A DNA stretch of 64,000 bases from Ascaris suum (taxonomy: Eukaryota > Nematoda > Chromadorea > Rhabditida > Ascarididae): contig CM024184.1 in NCBI GenBank assembly GCA_013433145.1, positions 6,634,137 to 6,698,136 of the forward strand, written 5' to 3'. Position numbers and translations under genes: made by a program. The notes beneath the pieces are model-generated. The model saw nothing but the letters and a program-made list of their open reading frames with translations, was not told the origin of the DNA and ran no database searches. Positions 14,249 to 25,090 of the stretch are shown in pieces (within the stretch, counting starts at the first letter, position 1; each line of letters begins with the position of its first letter).

Positions 14249-14810
14249 ATCTATGAGGTGATGAATCCAACCCGATGTTTTTTAGAATTATTTTTTTTCA
14301 CTCTTCTCAAAGTTTCTATGTTAGTAATGAAAAATTTAAAAGAAACACTAAGAAGAAATAAAAAAATTACTGCAAATGTTTGAATATGAAATTCACCAAT
14401 AAAATTCGATAAAAATTTTCGTTGGCAATTTTTTTTCGTCCGAGTTTCATTTATGAATTCGATTATTAGCTTAATGAACTCATCGATAATTTTCCAACTT
14501 TTCAATTTTCTATAAAAAAATCTGTTGACGAAATTTCGTCTTTTTAAATTGTGATTGAAAAAAAACAATGGAGAATTTAGGGGCGCTCAATGTCTAAATC
14601 ATCAAAATTTTGGAGCAAATTTTTCCATCATTCACGGAATAAAAGTTTCTTTTTCTCTTTAAAAAAAAAGAGGAAAGTGAACGAAAGGGGGAAAAAGAAA
14701 TTAAATGGAAAATGAAATAGGAAATCAAATATTCAATAGAACCTAACATGTATCAATAATTGAATGAGTAAATATATTTTCCGGTATTGATAATCAATAA
14801 TGAATATGTT

Positions 14811-14835
14811 TTCCGGTATTTGCTAAATACCGGAA
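14811..14835. repeat. Perfect 11-bp-arm hairpin containing CCGGTATT
   Basis: The left arm TTCCGGTATTT (14811-14821) pairs perfectly with AAATACCGGAA (14825-14835) across a GCT loop. Further TTCCGGTATT and ATTACCGGAAG copies flank it at about 14779-14788 and 14841-14851. Confidence 0.85.
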
Positions 14836-15629
14836 GACGGATTACCGGAAGATATCAGAATGTTCGTATTTACTCACTACGTCTTCCGTTTTGCCAAACC
14901 GTTAAAGTGTAGAAAATTAAATTAAGCTAAGGATCAACGACGAAGATATATTAGAAAATCGCCGATTGATAGCGAATAGTCAGGAAGAATGGTCACATTC
15001 ATACACTAAAATGAGGAGTGAACATCGAAGTTTTCGACAGAAATTCCTCAGAGGAAATAATATCTCTGCGTTCGGCAAACATTCTTCAAGGCAATCCCTT
15101 AGAGGAGTTTTATCAATGCTCAGCGCGACCGATTCACAATGCACTCCGAAATCAAATTTAAATGAGAGGAAGTGAACCATTCGTTGGATATTTGTGGTAT
15201 ACATTAATCTTTGCAAATAGCAAAATTAAAGAGTGAAAAAAATGAGGAAAACGGTTAAAAATAATAAAAATAGTAAACTTATTAAATATTATTGTGTTGA
15301 ATGGAGACCATAGATCATAGATCAAAGATCACATATCAATGTAAAAGCTGCTAAACCTGATCAGGTTTTTAGAGATATGCGATAGATGGGAGCATTAATG
15401 CTGAGGATATTTCAAAGATTAGAGTTTATGGATCTATTTCCTTGAGATATTCCACTAATCAAACAGATAATTCCACCTTGCGGTCGAACTAGTAGATAAA
15501 AATAGGGCAGTCGACAAAATAGCCGTTGAAATAACCGAAGTTTTGACAACCTAAAGTCTTTACCATTTAGGAATACCACTGTTGACGAAAATATTCCTCA
15601 TATGGTCATAAAATATACCTCATTCTTTT

Positions 15630-16334
15630 GCTAGATTTGTGTATTCTATTTTCCGTAAATCTTTGAATCAGGTACTATTCCTGAATTCCGGAGTGCTTCA
15701 GGTAATGTTTCTGAATTCCGAAGTTCTTCATTGATTATAGGTAATCATAAAACAAAGCCTTACTAATGGTTCGAAGCAATTATAGACGTGGTCCATTGAT
15801 TTCTCTAGTATATCGCATAAAATCTCTTTGAAAGGAACAATCTAGGTGTGCTCAGGTATTGCTCAGCTTCCGAGTGATATGAAAGAATTTCGAATGGCTT
15901 ACTCATTTGCTACCTTTACGAAGATTTTGCATTTGATTCTATTGCTTTATTCTTTCTGATTACGAAAATGCGCACATATGGATCTACGGAAATCTATAAC
16001 GTTGAGTTGAGGCATTCTTAACAGACAAAATCTTCCAGATAAGGGTGGGAGTCTTTATCGAGGTTAAAATGGATAGTCGAGTGCCCCAACGCAATGTCCT
16101 CGGGATATTTCTGTTGTAAATCAACTAATCTGAGAATCTCTTCACCGCCGATTGTATGCTGCTGACATAAAATTATATATCACTTACCGTGAAAACATTG
16201 ATACCCCCCCCCCCCTTTCCTTCACAATACTGTGGATTGCATTTGCTTATGAAAATTGGCATCTTTCCAGATTTATTTCGAGATTCGGTGAAGTTCATGT
16301 AGACCTTTCATTACGAGGCTTCCCAGAGATGTAA
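15630..16334 (+). mobile_element. Decayed non-LTR retrotransposon, reverse transcriptase region (copy A)
   Basis: Translated in shifting frames, this stretch keeps the order of landmarks of a CR1/Jockey-type LINE reverse transcriptase: FRKSLNQ near 15648, an AFDSI-like segment near 15930-15950, EAFLTDKIFQIRVG near 16005-16050, VPQRNVLG near 16081-16104 (normally VPQGSVLG), and LYAADIKLY near 16154-16180. The last is the catalytic box, where FADD has become YAAD. In-frame stops and at least two frame changes show that the copy is dead. Only the middle of ORF2 is recognisable; I see no intact endonuclease, 5' end or 3' tail, so element borders are approximate. Confidence 0.75.
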
Positions 16335-16351
16335 AACATTCCTTCAGTTGG

Positions 16352-16451
16352 CGGTATCACGGACCTCGATATCATGGCCGACTCGGTATTATGGCCGATC
16401 CGGTATTATCGCCAAACCGGTGTTACGGCCGGTCCGGTATCAAGGCTGATT
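16352..16451. repeat. 17-bp minisatellite, six degenerate units
   Basis: Consecutive units start at 16352 (15 bp), 16367, 16384, 16401, 16418 and 16435, the last five exactly 17 bp each. The consensus is close to CGGTATTATGGCCGATC. The unit length is not a multiple of three and the array contains no long open frame. It lies between the two retrotransposon remnants and is clearly GC-richer than its surroundings. Confidence 0.88.
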
Positions 16452-16837
16452 CGAAAGTGGCCTTCGTATACATGCAAAAAAGTGCACAATGGATGACACA
16501 AATCTCGACTTCTCCTTACTCGCAAGTCTCGCGATATTCCCGTTTATATTATAATCTTTAAAACTTAGGTGCAAATTATTTTAGGATAAATTGCCGGAAT
16601 TCAACTTCTAGAGAGGGGGGGGGGGGGCTTACCAATTGCTATTTAGAAACCGCAATATGGCTAGGTCATGACCATCCTATCTTTTCGTACGTATATGTCC
16701 ACATTTTTATTCCATCATTTCAGCTCGGAAAACATTGGCCGGTATGTAGCTAATAAAAGAGAGGTTAGGTATGAACTCCATGAGTCGCCCGAAGTAATGC
16801 TTGAGCTCGAGACTTATGAGGTAGAGAGTGCTTTAGA

Positions 16838-17062
16838 TTGGTTGAAACTTTCAAGCTTATGAAGCTTCAGGCCAAAAATTCGGAATTCTCTATCTTTTTT
16901 GTTGTGTCGTCAAGAGGGAAGTGCCTCAGCGGAGATTTGAGGCCGTCGCTTTTTATGCTTTATATAAATGACCCTATAGATAATTTACACAGTTGTCACA
17001 AGCTCTGTGCAGTCGAAATGAAAATATTTGGGCAGATTGCTGGTCAACTAGTTGCTTATTAA
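16838..17062 (+). mobile_element. Decayed non-LTR retrotransposon, reverse transcriptase fragment (copy B)
   Basis: A second reverse transcriptase fragment lies on the same strand about 0.5 kb after copy A. One open frame reads SGDLRPSLFMLYINDPIDNL and then HKLCAVEMKIFGQI. This corresponds to the GVPQGS-x-LGPLLF-x-x-YINDLPDNL and LFADDxKIFGQI boxes of CR1/Jockey-like LINEs, with the catalytic FADD replaced by CAVE, so it is inactive. It is not a continuation of copy A, because both cover the same region of the enzyme: two independent insertions, or a tandem pair. Confidence 0.75.
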
Positions 17063-18539
17063 GTTCCACACCAAGACCTGCTCTCATTAAAAATATAGTC
17101 AAATTGCAACAATAATTGCTGCCCATTATTCTGGTAATATTTCACAAGCAAGGTGCTACATTTGGATGAGAGATATTGAACTTTAAAGCATATTTTCATT
17201 TAATATCATATTTCAGATTGGCAGTGTTCTTCGTAGTTTAAGTTCCTATGGGTCTATACTTTTTTTTTGCGTTAAATGCGCCGAGGGACTTGACTCATTT
17301 AGACGGCTAAAAATCATCCATTGACATAAAAATAAAATCTGCAGAATTTCTTTTAGTATAACGTTGAAAGTGCAGATAATTTATACGTCTAGGAAAAATG
17401 AAGCATTGAATGCATTAGATATTGGAAAAAAAAATGAAACATTTTATATCTAACTGTATTATTTTGTCTCATTGCCGAAAATATAAAGATTCGAACATGT
17501 GAAGTTGTTCCGTTTGAGTTTAAATTTTAGGCTGTTACATTTGAATGAAGATTTTAGAACGACATTTAGCATACTGTACTCTCAGTGAACTTCCGAGAAA
17601 AGATGGAAATGAAGTGACAAGCAATAACAGAATGCGCGCATGAGCACCTTTCCAACTTTACCGGTGGTTCACTAATAAGCTTGGAGTAAGGATGAACTTG
17701 CTGTGACTAGGACACGGGTGGTTGCCATCCCGTGATGGCTCGTCGTGATGTCTTACAGTCTGTAAAGGTACCACCTGTGGCATGCTATGAAAGCGAATTA
17801 CCTTCACTCAAAGTTATTTTTGCTGTATCCTTGGCAATGACTTTATTAAAACATCGGCTTCTGAATGTTTATTAAACTATGTTCTCAGAATGAAGTGAAT
17901 TATACGTGTACCTGTACCTGTTGTGTATATTATACCTGTTCGTACTTATGCCTATGTAGTTTCCAGTTTCAAGTATCATATATCAAAACTTACCTATGGT
18001 ATTCTGCACGGATTGTTATTGAGGGCGATCTGGATTGAATTCGGCTTGAAAAACGATCCAAACGGAGGATGAACTTAAACTAGGCTGTAACTGATGTAAA
18101 CTTCTTGTGGGAGGGGGTGGAGAAAGGTGGTTGGAGGTAGAGGTTGCGAAAGATTACGATATAGATGGTTACGACGCATGTTGTTGCGCCATTGGTCTCT
18201 GTCGTACGGCCCTCCAACTAGAGGACATTTTTATTGCTTTTTATTGTCAAAATTCCGTCGATCTTCACATGGATGTGTCACCTTGAGGTCTTCTGATTAC
18301 GAAGGATGTTTGCACAGGTCTTGATCTGTTTTCATGATGTGCATCGGCGTTACTACAGGTAGTAGTGCATTTTCTTTTCGATGCTTACCACTCCGTGTGT
18401 CACATGCTTACGCGTCGCTCACCTCACCGGTTCTGCTGGCTAAAAACCCCTCACCGCACCGCACCTATGGTGTAGAATGCAAAGTTGATTTGCAGGTCAG
18501 CGTGCTTCGTGCTTCGAGTACGACATTCAACTGCTTGCA
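17063..18539. other. Upstream region of the Asterix gene
   Basis: AT-rich sequence to about 18080, then a GC-richer block (about 18080-18540) directly before the Asterix start codon, which I take as its promoter and 5' UTR. A TTGATTTGCAG acceptor-like sequence ends 45 nt before the ATG. Open frames at 18127-18324 and 18334-18588 (plus) overlap this block; the second runs through the true first exon in another frame and is a shadow. There is a cluster of ACCTG words at 17906-17936. No separate gene recognised. Confidence 0.5.
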
Positions 18540-21500
18540 ATGCTACAAAATGGTGACGTGCGTAGGCCAAACAAAGTGGTCAGGTTAGTTTCCAAATGTT
18601 CCTTCTCGTTTAAAGGGGTTGTTTCTCAAGCATATAAAAACCTGGCAAATCTCGACTCTTTCAATATCTCAACTGCACCTGGTGGAAGGTGGAAGGATAA
18701 AAGTAGGTGATAAGGGGGTTGAGAGGGCGATACAATATCGCTAACATGGTACACTTTCAAAAGAATCCCACAATTAAAGACACTGGAAATATTTCTTGTC
18801 TAAATATTGAATAGGTGCCAAGAAACCTGTCTTCCTGTCCAGAACTTGTAGTTTGTTCTGAAAAGGTGTAAAAGGGTCATTTCCATGTATCGATCCTTTT
18901 TTTGTGCACATTATGCCACCGATTTTTGTTTTCCATATTCAGTCGCATTGCTGTGAGAGGAAGGAGGTTGCGAATTTCTCATCCCAGAAGTAGCTTTGGT
19001 TGCAAAAGAATTTCATAGACTTATGGACGATATTTTATCAGTAATGAATGGTAAGAGTTTTCTATTTTCTGCAGCTGTGCAAATGCCAGTCTGTGATCGG
19101 AGACCCGTCCTTACCTGGTGGTTCATGATTGTAGCTGCAACTAATAGTGCGAGTTTAGACGAGTGGTTCGCCTTATATGTTCATAGTTTCTTTTCGTGGT
19201 TTATTTCAGGTATAAGCCGGTAGATCCTCAGTCGGCGGCAGCACTGGCCGATGATCCGATTCCAGAGTATATGAATGTACTCGGCATGATCTTTAGTATG
19301 TGTGGCCTTATGATGAGGGTTTGTTCATCTGCTTCTTATTTATTTTCTCCAGGTTGTCACGTTCGGACCAAGATCGGTCATGACTTAGATCAAGAACTCT
19401 TTGAGAGTTTAGGGGGAAAAAGCTTGTATGCACTAATATGCACAAGAACAACGGCTAGGTAGGTGGAGAAGAGATGATATCAATGGCAACAATAATTAAC
19501 AGTTAACAGTAGTGCTAACTGCAGCAGCATTCTGATTACATAAGAAGTATTTGCGAGACAAGAAGGCCATATCCTCTTTAATCTTGTCGTGTGATCTGAG
19601 TGTGTTGCGGATATTTATGTATTGTTGAGGACGATAAAATAGGCTGAATAAATTCGGTACAGGTGAGAAAAAATTTCGATAACCTATTAGTATTCACAGG
19701 GTGTTTGAGGTGAAGGACAATCTTTGATGGTTAAATGTTCGAGAAGGGCATTTTATAGACCTTTGTACATTTGCATCGACAAATCTTATTGTTACGGCAT
19801 TCTATCTGTATATATGCTACCGTTACAAATACGAGAAGTGCGCACATGCCGGTGGTGAAAACGAGAGAGTGTTTGAATAAGGGGAACCTTTTGTTGAGCG
19901 GGGCAAACGTCGGCGAGGCTGCAGTTTCCAAATGTGCGTCGAAAAGTTGGGAACTTCAGTGACAGAAGAAATTGTGCGAGTGCTTTATTAGTTTCGATGT
20001 TATAGAGGGAGGAAGGGCCTTCAACTGACTTCTTTTTCGTCGAACGTGATCAGGCCGGATTGGCCGTTGGACTTAAGAAAATGCGGCACTCTTCCTCCAT
20101 CCCCCTCCTCTTTTGCCGCCCTCTCGGCTCTGTGACCACTGACCATTATACATTCACGAAATGACCAGTGAAGGTAAATACCTAGCAGCCTACAAGGGCA
20201 GAAAAAGTTGAAGAGTAGAGTGAAAGGAAACCGATGAAAAAACATGATAACTGGGGAAGGAAAAGGATAAGATGTGAAGGAAGGTTTACAGCTAGTACAG
20301 CAGGGATCTTCGTAGCACTAATATCTTTGTCTTGTCGAGCATCGTTTTTTAATGAAGTGACGGTGAGAACTCATTAAAGAGCAGCTAGGTGTATAGTGGC
20401 TCTCCGTCTCCTACCTGTTCGGAGAGGTCCACCCTCCACCGGCAACCAGTTCCTATCAACACGGAAGAGTTATAACTGCTTAAACCTGCCCCGAAGTTCC
20501 CCTTAAAATTTTCATTTTGCTCTCATTTTGGTCGAGAAAAAAAACAGTCGTTTCGTCGGTGCCTTTACGAGCACTTGGCTTGAATAGAATGTAAATGCAT
20601 TGCTGCGTATTTTCTACTATTTTTGGCCATTTGTGAAATCGGTTGGTCTTGTGAGAGGAACGAAAGCACATATCGTACTTTATACTCTAGATATATTTTC
20701 GTCCTTGGCGATAGATACGTTCTCCTTTCAGAAGATTGATGTACACATAGAGGTTTGTTATATAAAACTAATAGGTAATTTACTTGTTATTACTAATTAA
20801 TCAAAACTGATATAAAATTTGCGATTGCTTGGAGTTACCTAGGGATCATAAGTTACTCGCAAAAAAATATTGATTTTATTATAGAAAGAAAATATTATAG
20901 GTTATTAAAATATAGACTTTTATCGTTTCATTTAAACGGATATATTCGTGGTGGAGGAGAGGAACTGAGTAATGCTGCAGTGCTCCATTTTTTTATTTAT
21001 ATAATTTCGGTGATCTAATGCATTGCATCAAGTAAATGCATCATTATGCATTATAAAGATCATTATAGAAGCGTTACTTTCTCACTGAAACGTGTTGTAG
21101 GCTAGCTAGTGTTTCGGATGCTGCCATCATTTCCAGATTTCCAGATGTCTTCTTTTCGTGAGGAAGAGAATTTATATGTTTATTAATTGCGGATCGAGAG
21201 CCTAATGCTATTTATGTAGTTGTCTAGATCCAGCCATGATTTTTGTAAGCACTTTCGGGCGCGTACACCTTACAGGTAATTTTTGGAGACTTTTTTTTGG
21301 AAATTTGTTGATTAGCATGATTAAGAAATATTTTATTTATATTTAACATAAGTAAGGTACTTTTTATTTATTTATTTATTTTTTATGATTAGTGAATTCG
21401 TTTCAGATACAATAAATTTGCAGATGAAATGGTGCGCATGGGTGGCATTATTTTGTTCGTGTGTTAGTTTTGCAAATACGAGGTCGAGCGATGATGCGAA

Positions 21501-22459
21501 GCAAATTGTTAGCAGTTTCATGTAAGTTGACTTTCGAAGGAGTTTTCTTTGATAGGAAATGCATGCGGCGGTAAATTATGAGGGAAGTACTGTTAGTGTT
21601 TTTTAAAGAGGAGAAGGGAGGAGGAAAAATGGGAAACGTAAAGAACAACAAGAGTATAAACCATGCTCTTTCGGTTTTCTGATCACCGAGCTTATCCACT
21701 AAGCTATTGCTTTAAAACATCATCGGAATTTTGAATGAAGACAGTAGTTTATTTTAAATCATTGAAGCGTTTTTTTAGCGCTTTTGCTCTCTTTTAGGTG
21801 ATATTTCAAAAATGCCTACAACAAATGAGTTTGGGGATGTTTCAAGGGCCGCTTGAGTCTTCGCTTAGATTGGCTAGCGCACGATTAAACCATTTGTTTG
21901 AAGTAAGTGGGTCTTGAAAGACAATTGAGCTTGTGATTTTTCGTTTACGCTGCGCTTGAATTTAGGTGCCTCGCTGAGAGTTGCAATTCTTTCTAGTAGT
22001 TGTTTTAGGATTTTATTAAGGTTTGTTTCTGGTAGAAGACTAGACTGTTGAAGCCTTGGTAGCGGAAAGGGGACTTCATGAAATTCATGGTTTTTGGGGA
22101 CGAAGGTCTGTTCTGTGGTTCGACTGGTGGGGCAGGAGACAGGTGCTCGAGGTAGTTCAGATTTGGCGGGGAGAGAACGGGATGAAACTTGCACTCGTAA
22201 CTAAGAGCTAGCGAGTATGCATATAGGGAAGGGGAAGTAGGACTGATATGGCATATGGGATTTTAAAAATGGTGGGGGGGGGGGGGGAGGGGGCAGGACA
22301 GAGTTTCTGCACGATTTAAATAATCAATTAATTAATTTCAAAGTTTCCGTGTAATTTAATTAAATAATTCTTTTTTGTAGGTTATCGGTGTCAGCGGTCG
22401 TTATGAGCTACTTACAAAACCCGCAACCAATAATACCGCCGTGGGCAAGTTTGCTTTGA
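18540..22459 (+). CDS. WDR83OS: Asterix homologue, ER PAT-complex chaperone subunit, four exons
   Basis: Asterix pairs with CCDC47 in the ER membrane and shields polar transmembrane segments of new multipass proteins. Exons: 18540-18583, 19210-19318, 21424-21521 and 22381-22459. The product is 109 residues (human 106). Landmarks in order: [11 protein letters not shown] at the N-terminus, [20 protein letters not shown] (cytosolic motif into the first hydrophobic segment), [31 protein letters not shown], then [15 protein letters not shown] and a PPW near the end, followed by four extra residues (ASLL). Donors are GTTAGT, GTTTGT and GTAAGT; acceptors are TTTCAG, TTGCAG and TTGTAG. The N-terminal start fits the family's short cytosolic lead. 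An AATAAA at 22704-22709 is a plausible polyadenylation signal. Intron 3 contains a 106-codon antisense open frame. Identification is firm from the nearly invariant central block. Confidence 0.95.
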
Positions 22460-22703
22460 TATTATGCGAGTACTAGCTTGATGTTAAGCATGTATTTGAT
22501 GCGCGAAGGATTCCTCACTTGTATAGATATATTCTCGCAATGTCTGTATCGTTGACCCTTGCAGGTGACATACCTCATCCTTGGGGAGCTTTTATTTCCA
22601 GGTGAAACGAAAGTTATTGGTGGGAAGAGCATCTACCAGTCAAATCAAAAGCAGGTTGTAAGGTCTACCTTATCCCGCTGAAGTTCGATTTGGGCATTGC
22701 TTG

Positions 22704-22709
22704 AATAAA
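22704..22709 (+). terminator. Putative poly(A) signal AATAAA for Asterix
   Basis: This is the first AATAAA I see downstream of the Asterix stop codon (22457-22459), about 245 nt away on the coding strand. Inference from position only. Confidence 0.4.
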
Positions 22710-24969
22710 TATAGGATCAAAAGGAAGTTTGTTTATTCATGGCTACAAATTGCGTATTGCGTATATGATTGTTTTGTGAAATTAGTGCACTGTCATTTTG
22801 CGGATGTAATAAAAGACGAGCAAAATAGTTTTTTTTTGTGTTTCATTCGATTTAAGCATTTCAGAGATCCTTCCTTGCCTCATGCCCGTTCACGTCACAG
22901 GAAAGCAGCGCAAATATTTTGATTTCTTTATTTAAGGTGGTGAGGTTTGTTGAGGGGAAGTGAACCTTTTTTTCGGTTGTGTGTGTGTGTGTGGGGGGGG
23001 GGGGGGGTGAGAGAGAAGAGGGGAGGACAGGGAACACGTTTCCGTTTCTTCACTTCGTTTGATACTGGAGGAAGTGGAACTCCGACGGTGACCGGCAAGC
23101 TCCTTGTGATGACTGAATTGCTGATATTGTTGAACGGAAAGCGACACTCCTGATCCGAGACCAGGTTTGAAGACTTCATGAGAGCAGAAACACTGGGAGT
23201 ATCTCGAGAATATTCAGAAAGCCTGTAGGCTTGATGCATCCGGAAGTTCTAGAGAGCCCCGAGGACTTCATAAAGTCCCTGAACCTCAGAGCGTGCCAAT
23301 GATATTGAAGCCCTTTATCGACATTTATTGTCTCGTGCAAACCAAGCGAAGAAACCACCTTACGAATAACGTAGTGGTTTAACTTCGACTTCTTCATGAA
23401 TACTTCGTGAATAATCACTGCTAGACGGGAGGTACGATCACCTCATGAAGATTCATACGACTCAGGCGGCGGCTTTATTCATGGTGATGAGTGTGTGGTT
23501 CTCGACTTGTTCCAAATAGCCTGCTGTAGTTGAAGTCATCAATCCTCGTTAGCCACAAATTAGTTCTGTTCGTCGCTCATAAATAAATGAGTCCATGCCC
23601 AAAAGAAAAAAAAAATCTGGAACCTGAGATCATTTGCTCACATTTTGGCTACATTGAATTAAGAAAACATCTAGACCATTTCTACACTGAAAGATTTTTT
23701 TTGTATCCGACGGTGTTCCGGAGCGGCCACATGGCTGTCAGGATTAAAGCGCTTCGGAATTTTGCAGAATGCTGAAAGTTCGAGTTGTCCGAAAAACTTT
23801 TCAAAGCCATACATCCCTCCTCTTCGCTGAATTTTTTTCTTTCATGGATAAGTGAAGGATTACGGCCTTTCGAGGATTTCTAGACAAATCCTGCAGCTCA
23901 GAACGATCCGAGGTGAGGTTATAGCTTTTTCTAGCCGTGGTTGGGTCGGCATTTCTGCTTGAGGTTCTTATAAGATTCTTAACGTTCGTTTAATCAAGTG
24001 GATACGCTTATTTATTACAGAATTAAGTGAAATCCAGAATTGAAATGTCGCTGTGATCGGTGACTCATAGTGAAAAAATTTTCCGTTATTACTATTATCT
24101 CGACAAGAAACTAGAGCTTCATACCGGCATAACAGTATCCGGTTCATTTTCGAATTTTGATTCCGGTTTTCCGGAAATAATATTTTATTAATTGATAATT
24201 TTCTTCGAAAATATTTCATTGAAAAAAATATTCAGCAATATTTTTTTTTATTCCATAAGGAAACATTTCAAGAGGTGTTAAACAATCCTAAGAAACAAAT
24301 TACAAATATAAACTGCTAAAGTAAAACGACAACAAATTTAGGTGATGACACATTGTAATTATAATCAACGATTACCTACCTGTATAGGTAAGGGAAACAT
24401 TCGACACATGCTAAATTTTTTTTTTTTTTTTTTGAAAAAACCACACAAGAAGAATAAAACAAACAAGATACGGATCGAATTATTTCCGCTATATAATAGT
24501 TAACTTTAGTAATTCTCCGAAAGCTCTGCTCCCTCACCCCTCCTTCCAATACTGAAATTCTGGAATTCTGAATAGGCATGCCAGTCGGATTAATAAGAAC
24601 TATGAACTAAAATATTCTATCGTATATTTTTCAACGGTCTTTAAGGCTATATTAATACCTACCCTTTATAATAAGTAAGCAGAGATATCCATGTTGATCT
24701 AATCAATTAAACCCCCCCCCCATTCAATTTCCAAAACTGTAATAAAAACAGAATTAAAAAAAGATGAACGCATTTACAATGAATGAAATTTAACACAATA
24801 AAAATGTCTTCTCTTAAATAAGAACATTATAGTGAGTAATAATAAATAAAAATTGCTAAGGAAAACAATCAAAGAATTAACGATAGAATCGTTTCATAAG
24901 GAATGGCTTCACAAATAACCGAAGACGTCAAGAGAAATTCACAGGGTTCCTTTAGTTGGCCATAATTCA

Positions 24970-25090
24970 TTCTCTCTCTTGGCTCTGTCAGTCCCCCCCC
25001 CCCCTCTTGGCTCTCCTAGTTCCCGCTCTTGGCTCTTTCAGTCTCCCTCTCTTGGCTCTTTCAGCCGCTCTTTTGGCTCTCTCTGCTCTC
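24970..25090. repeat. Degenerate CTCTTGGCTCTTTCAG minisatellite
   Basis: At least five copies of CTCTTGGCTCT, mostly followed by (G/T)TCAG, start near 24976, 25004, 25027, 25050 and 25068, with a C12 run (24993-25004) inside the array. Unit spacing is about 18-28 bp. Each unit resembles a splice acceptor (pyrimidines then CAG) on the plus strand. Confidence 0.75.

Larger units (their letters stand above)
13936..15629. other. Non-coding stretch with pyrimidine hexamer array and CCGGTATT hairpin
   Basis: No gene recognised. Contents: a pyrimidine-rich array of CTACCT/CCACCT hexamers at about 14155-14248, a hairpin and further copies of CCGGTATT at 14779-14850, and low-complexity AT-rich sequence. 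A 105-codon minus-strand frame (14251-14568) is Phe/Lys/Asn-rich, typical of AT-rich noise. A 70-codon frame at 14966-15175 (plus) is unassigned and could belong to the upstream part of the retrotransposon remnant that follows. Confidence 0.5.

Noticed and set aside
14251..14568. 105-codon minus-strand frame
   Set aside because: Phe/Lys/Asn-dominated composition expected from AT-rich DNA; nothing recognisable.
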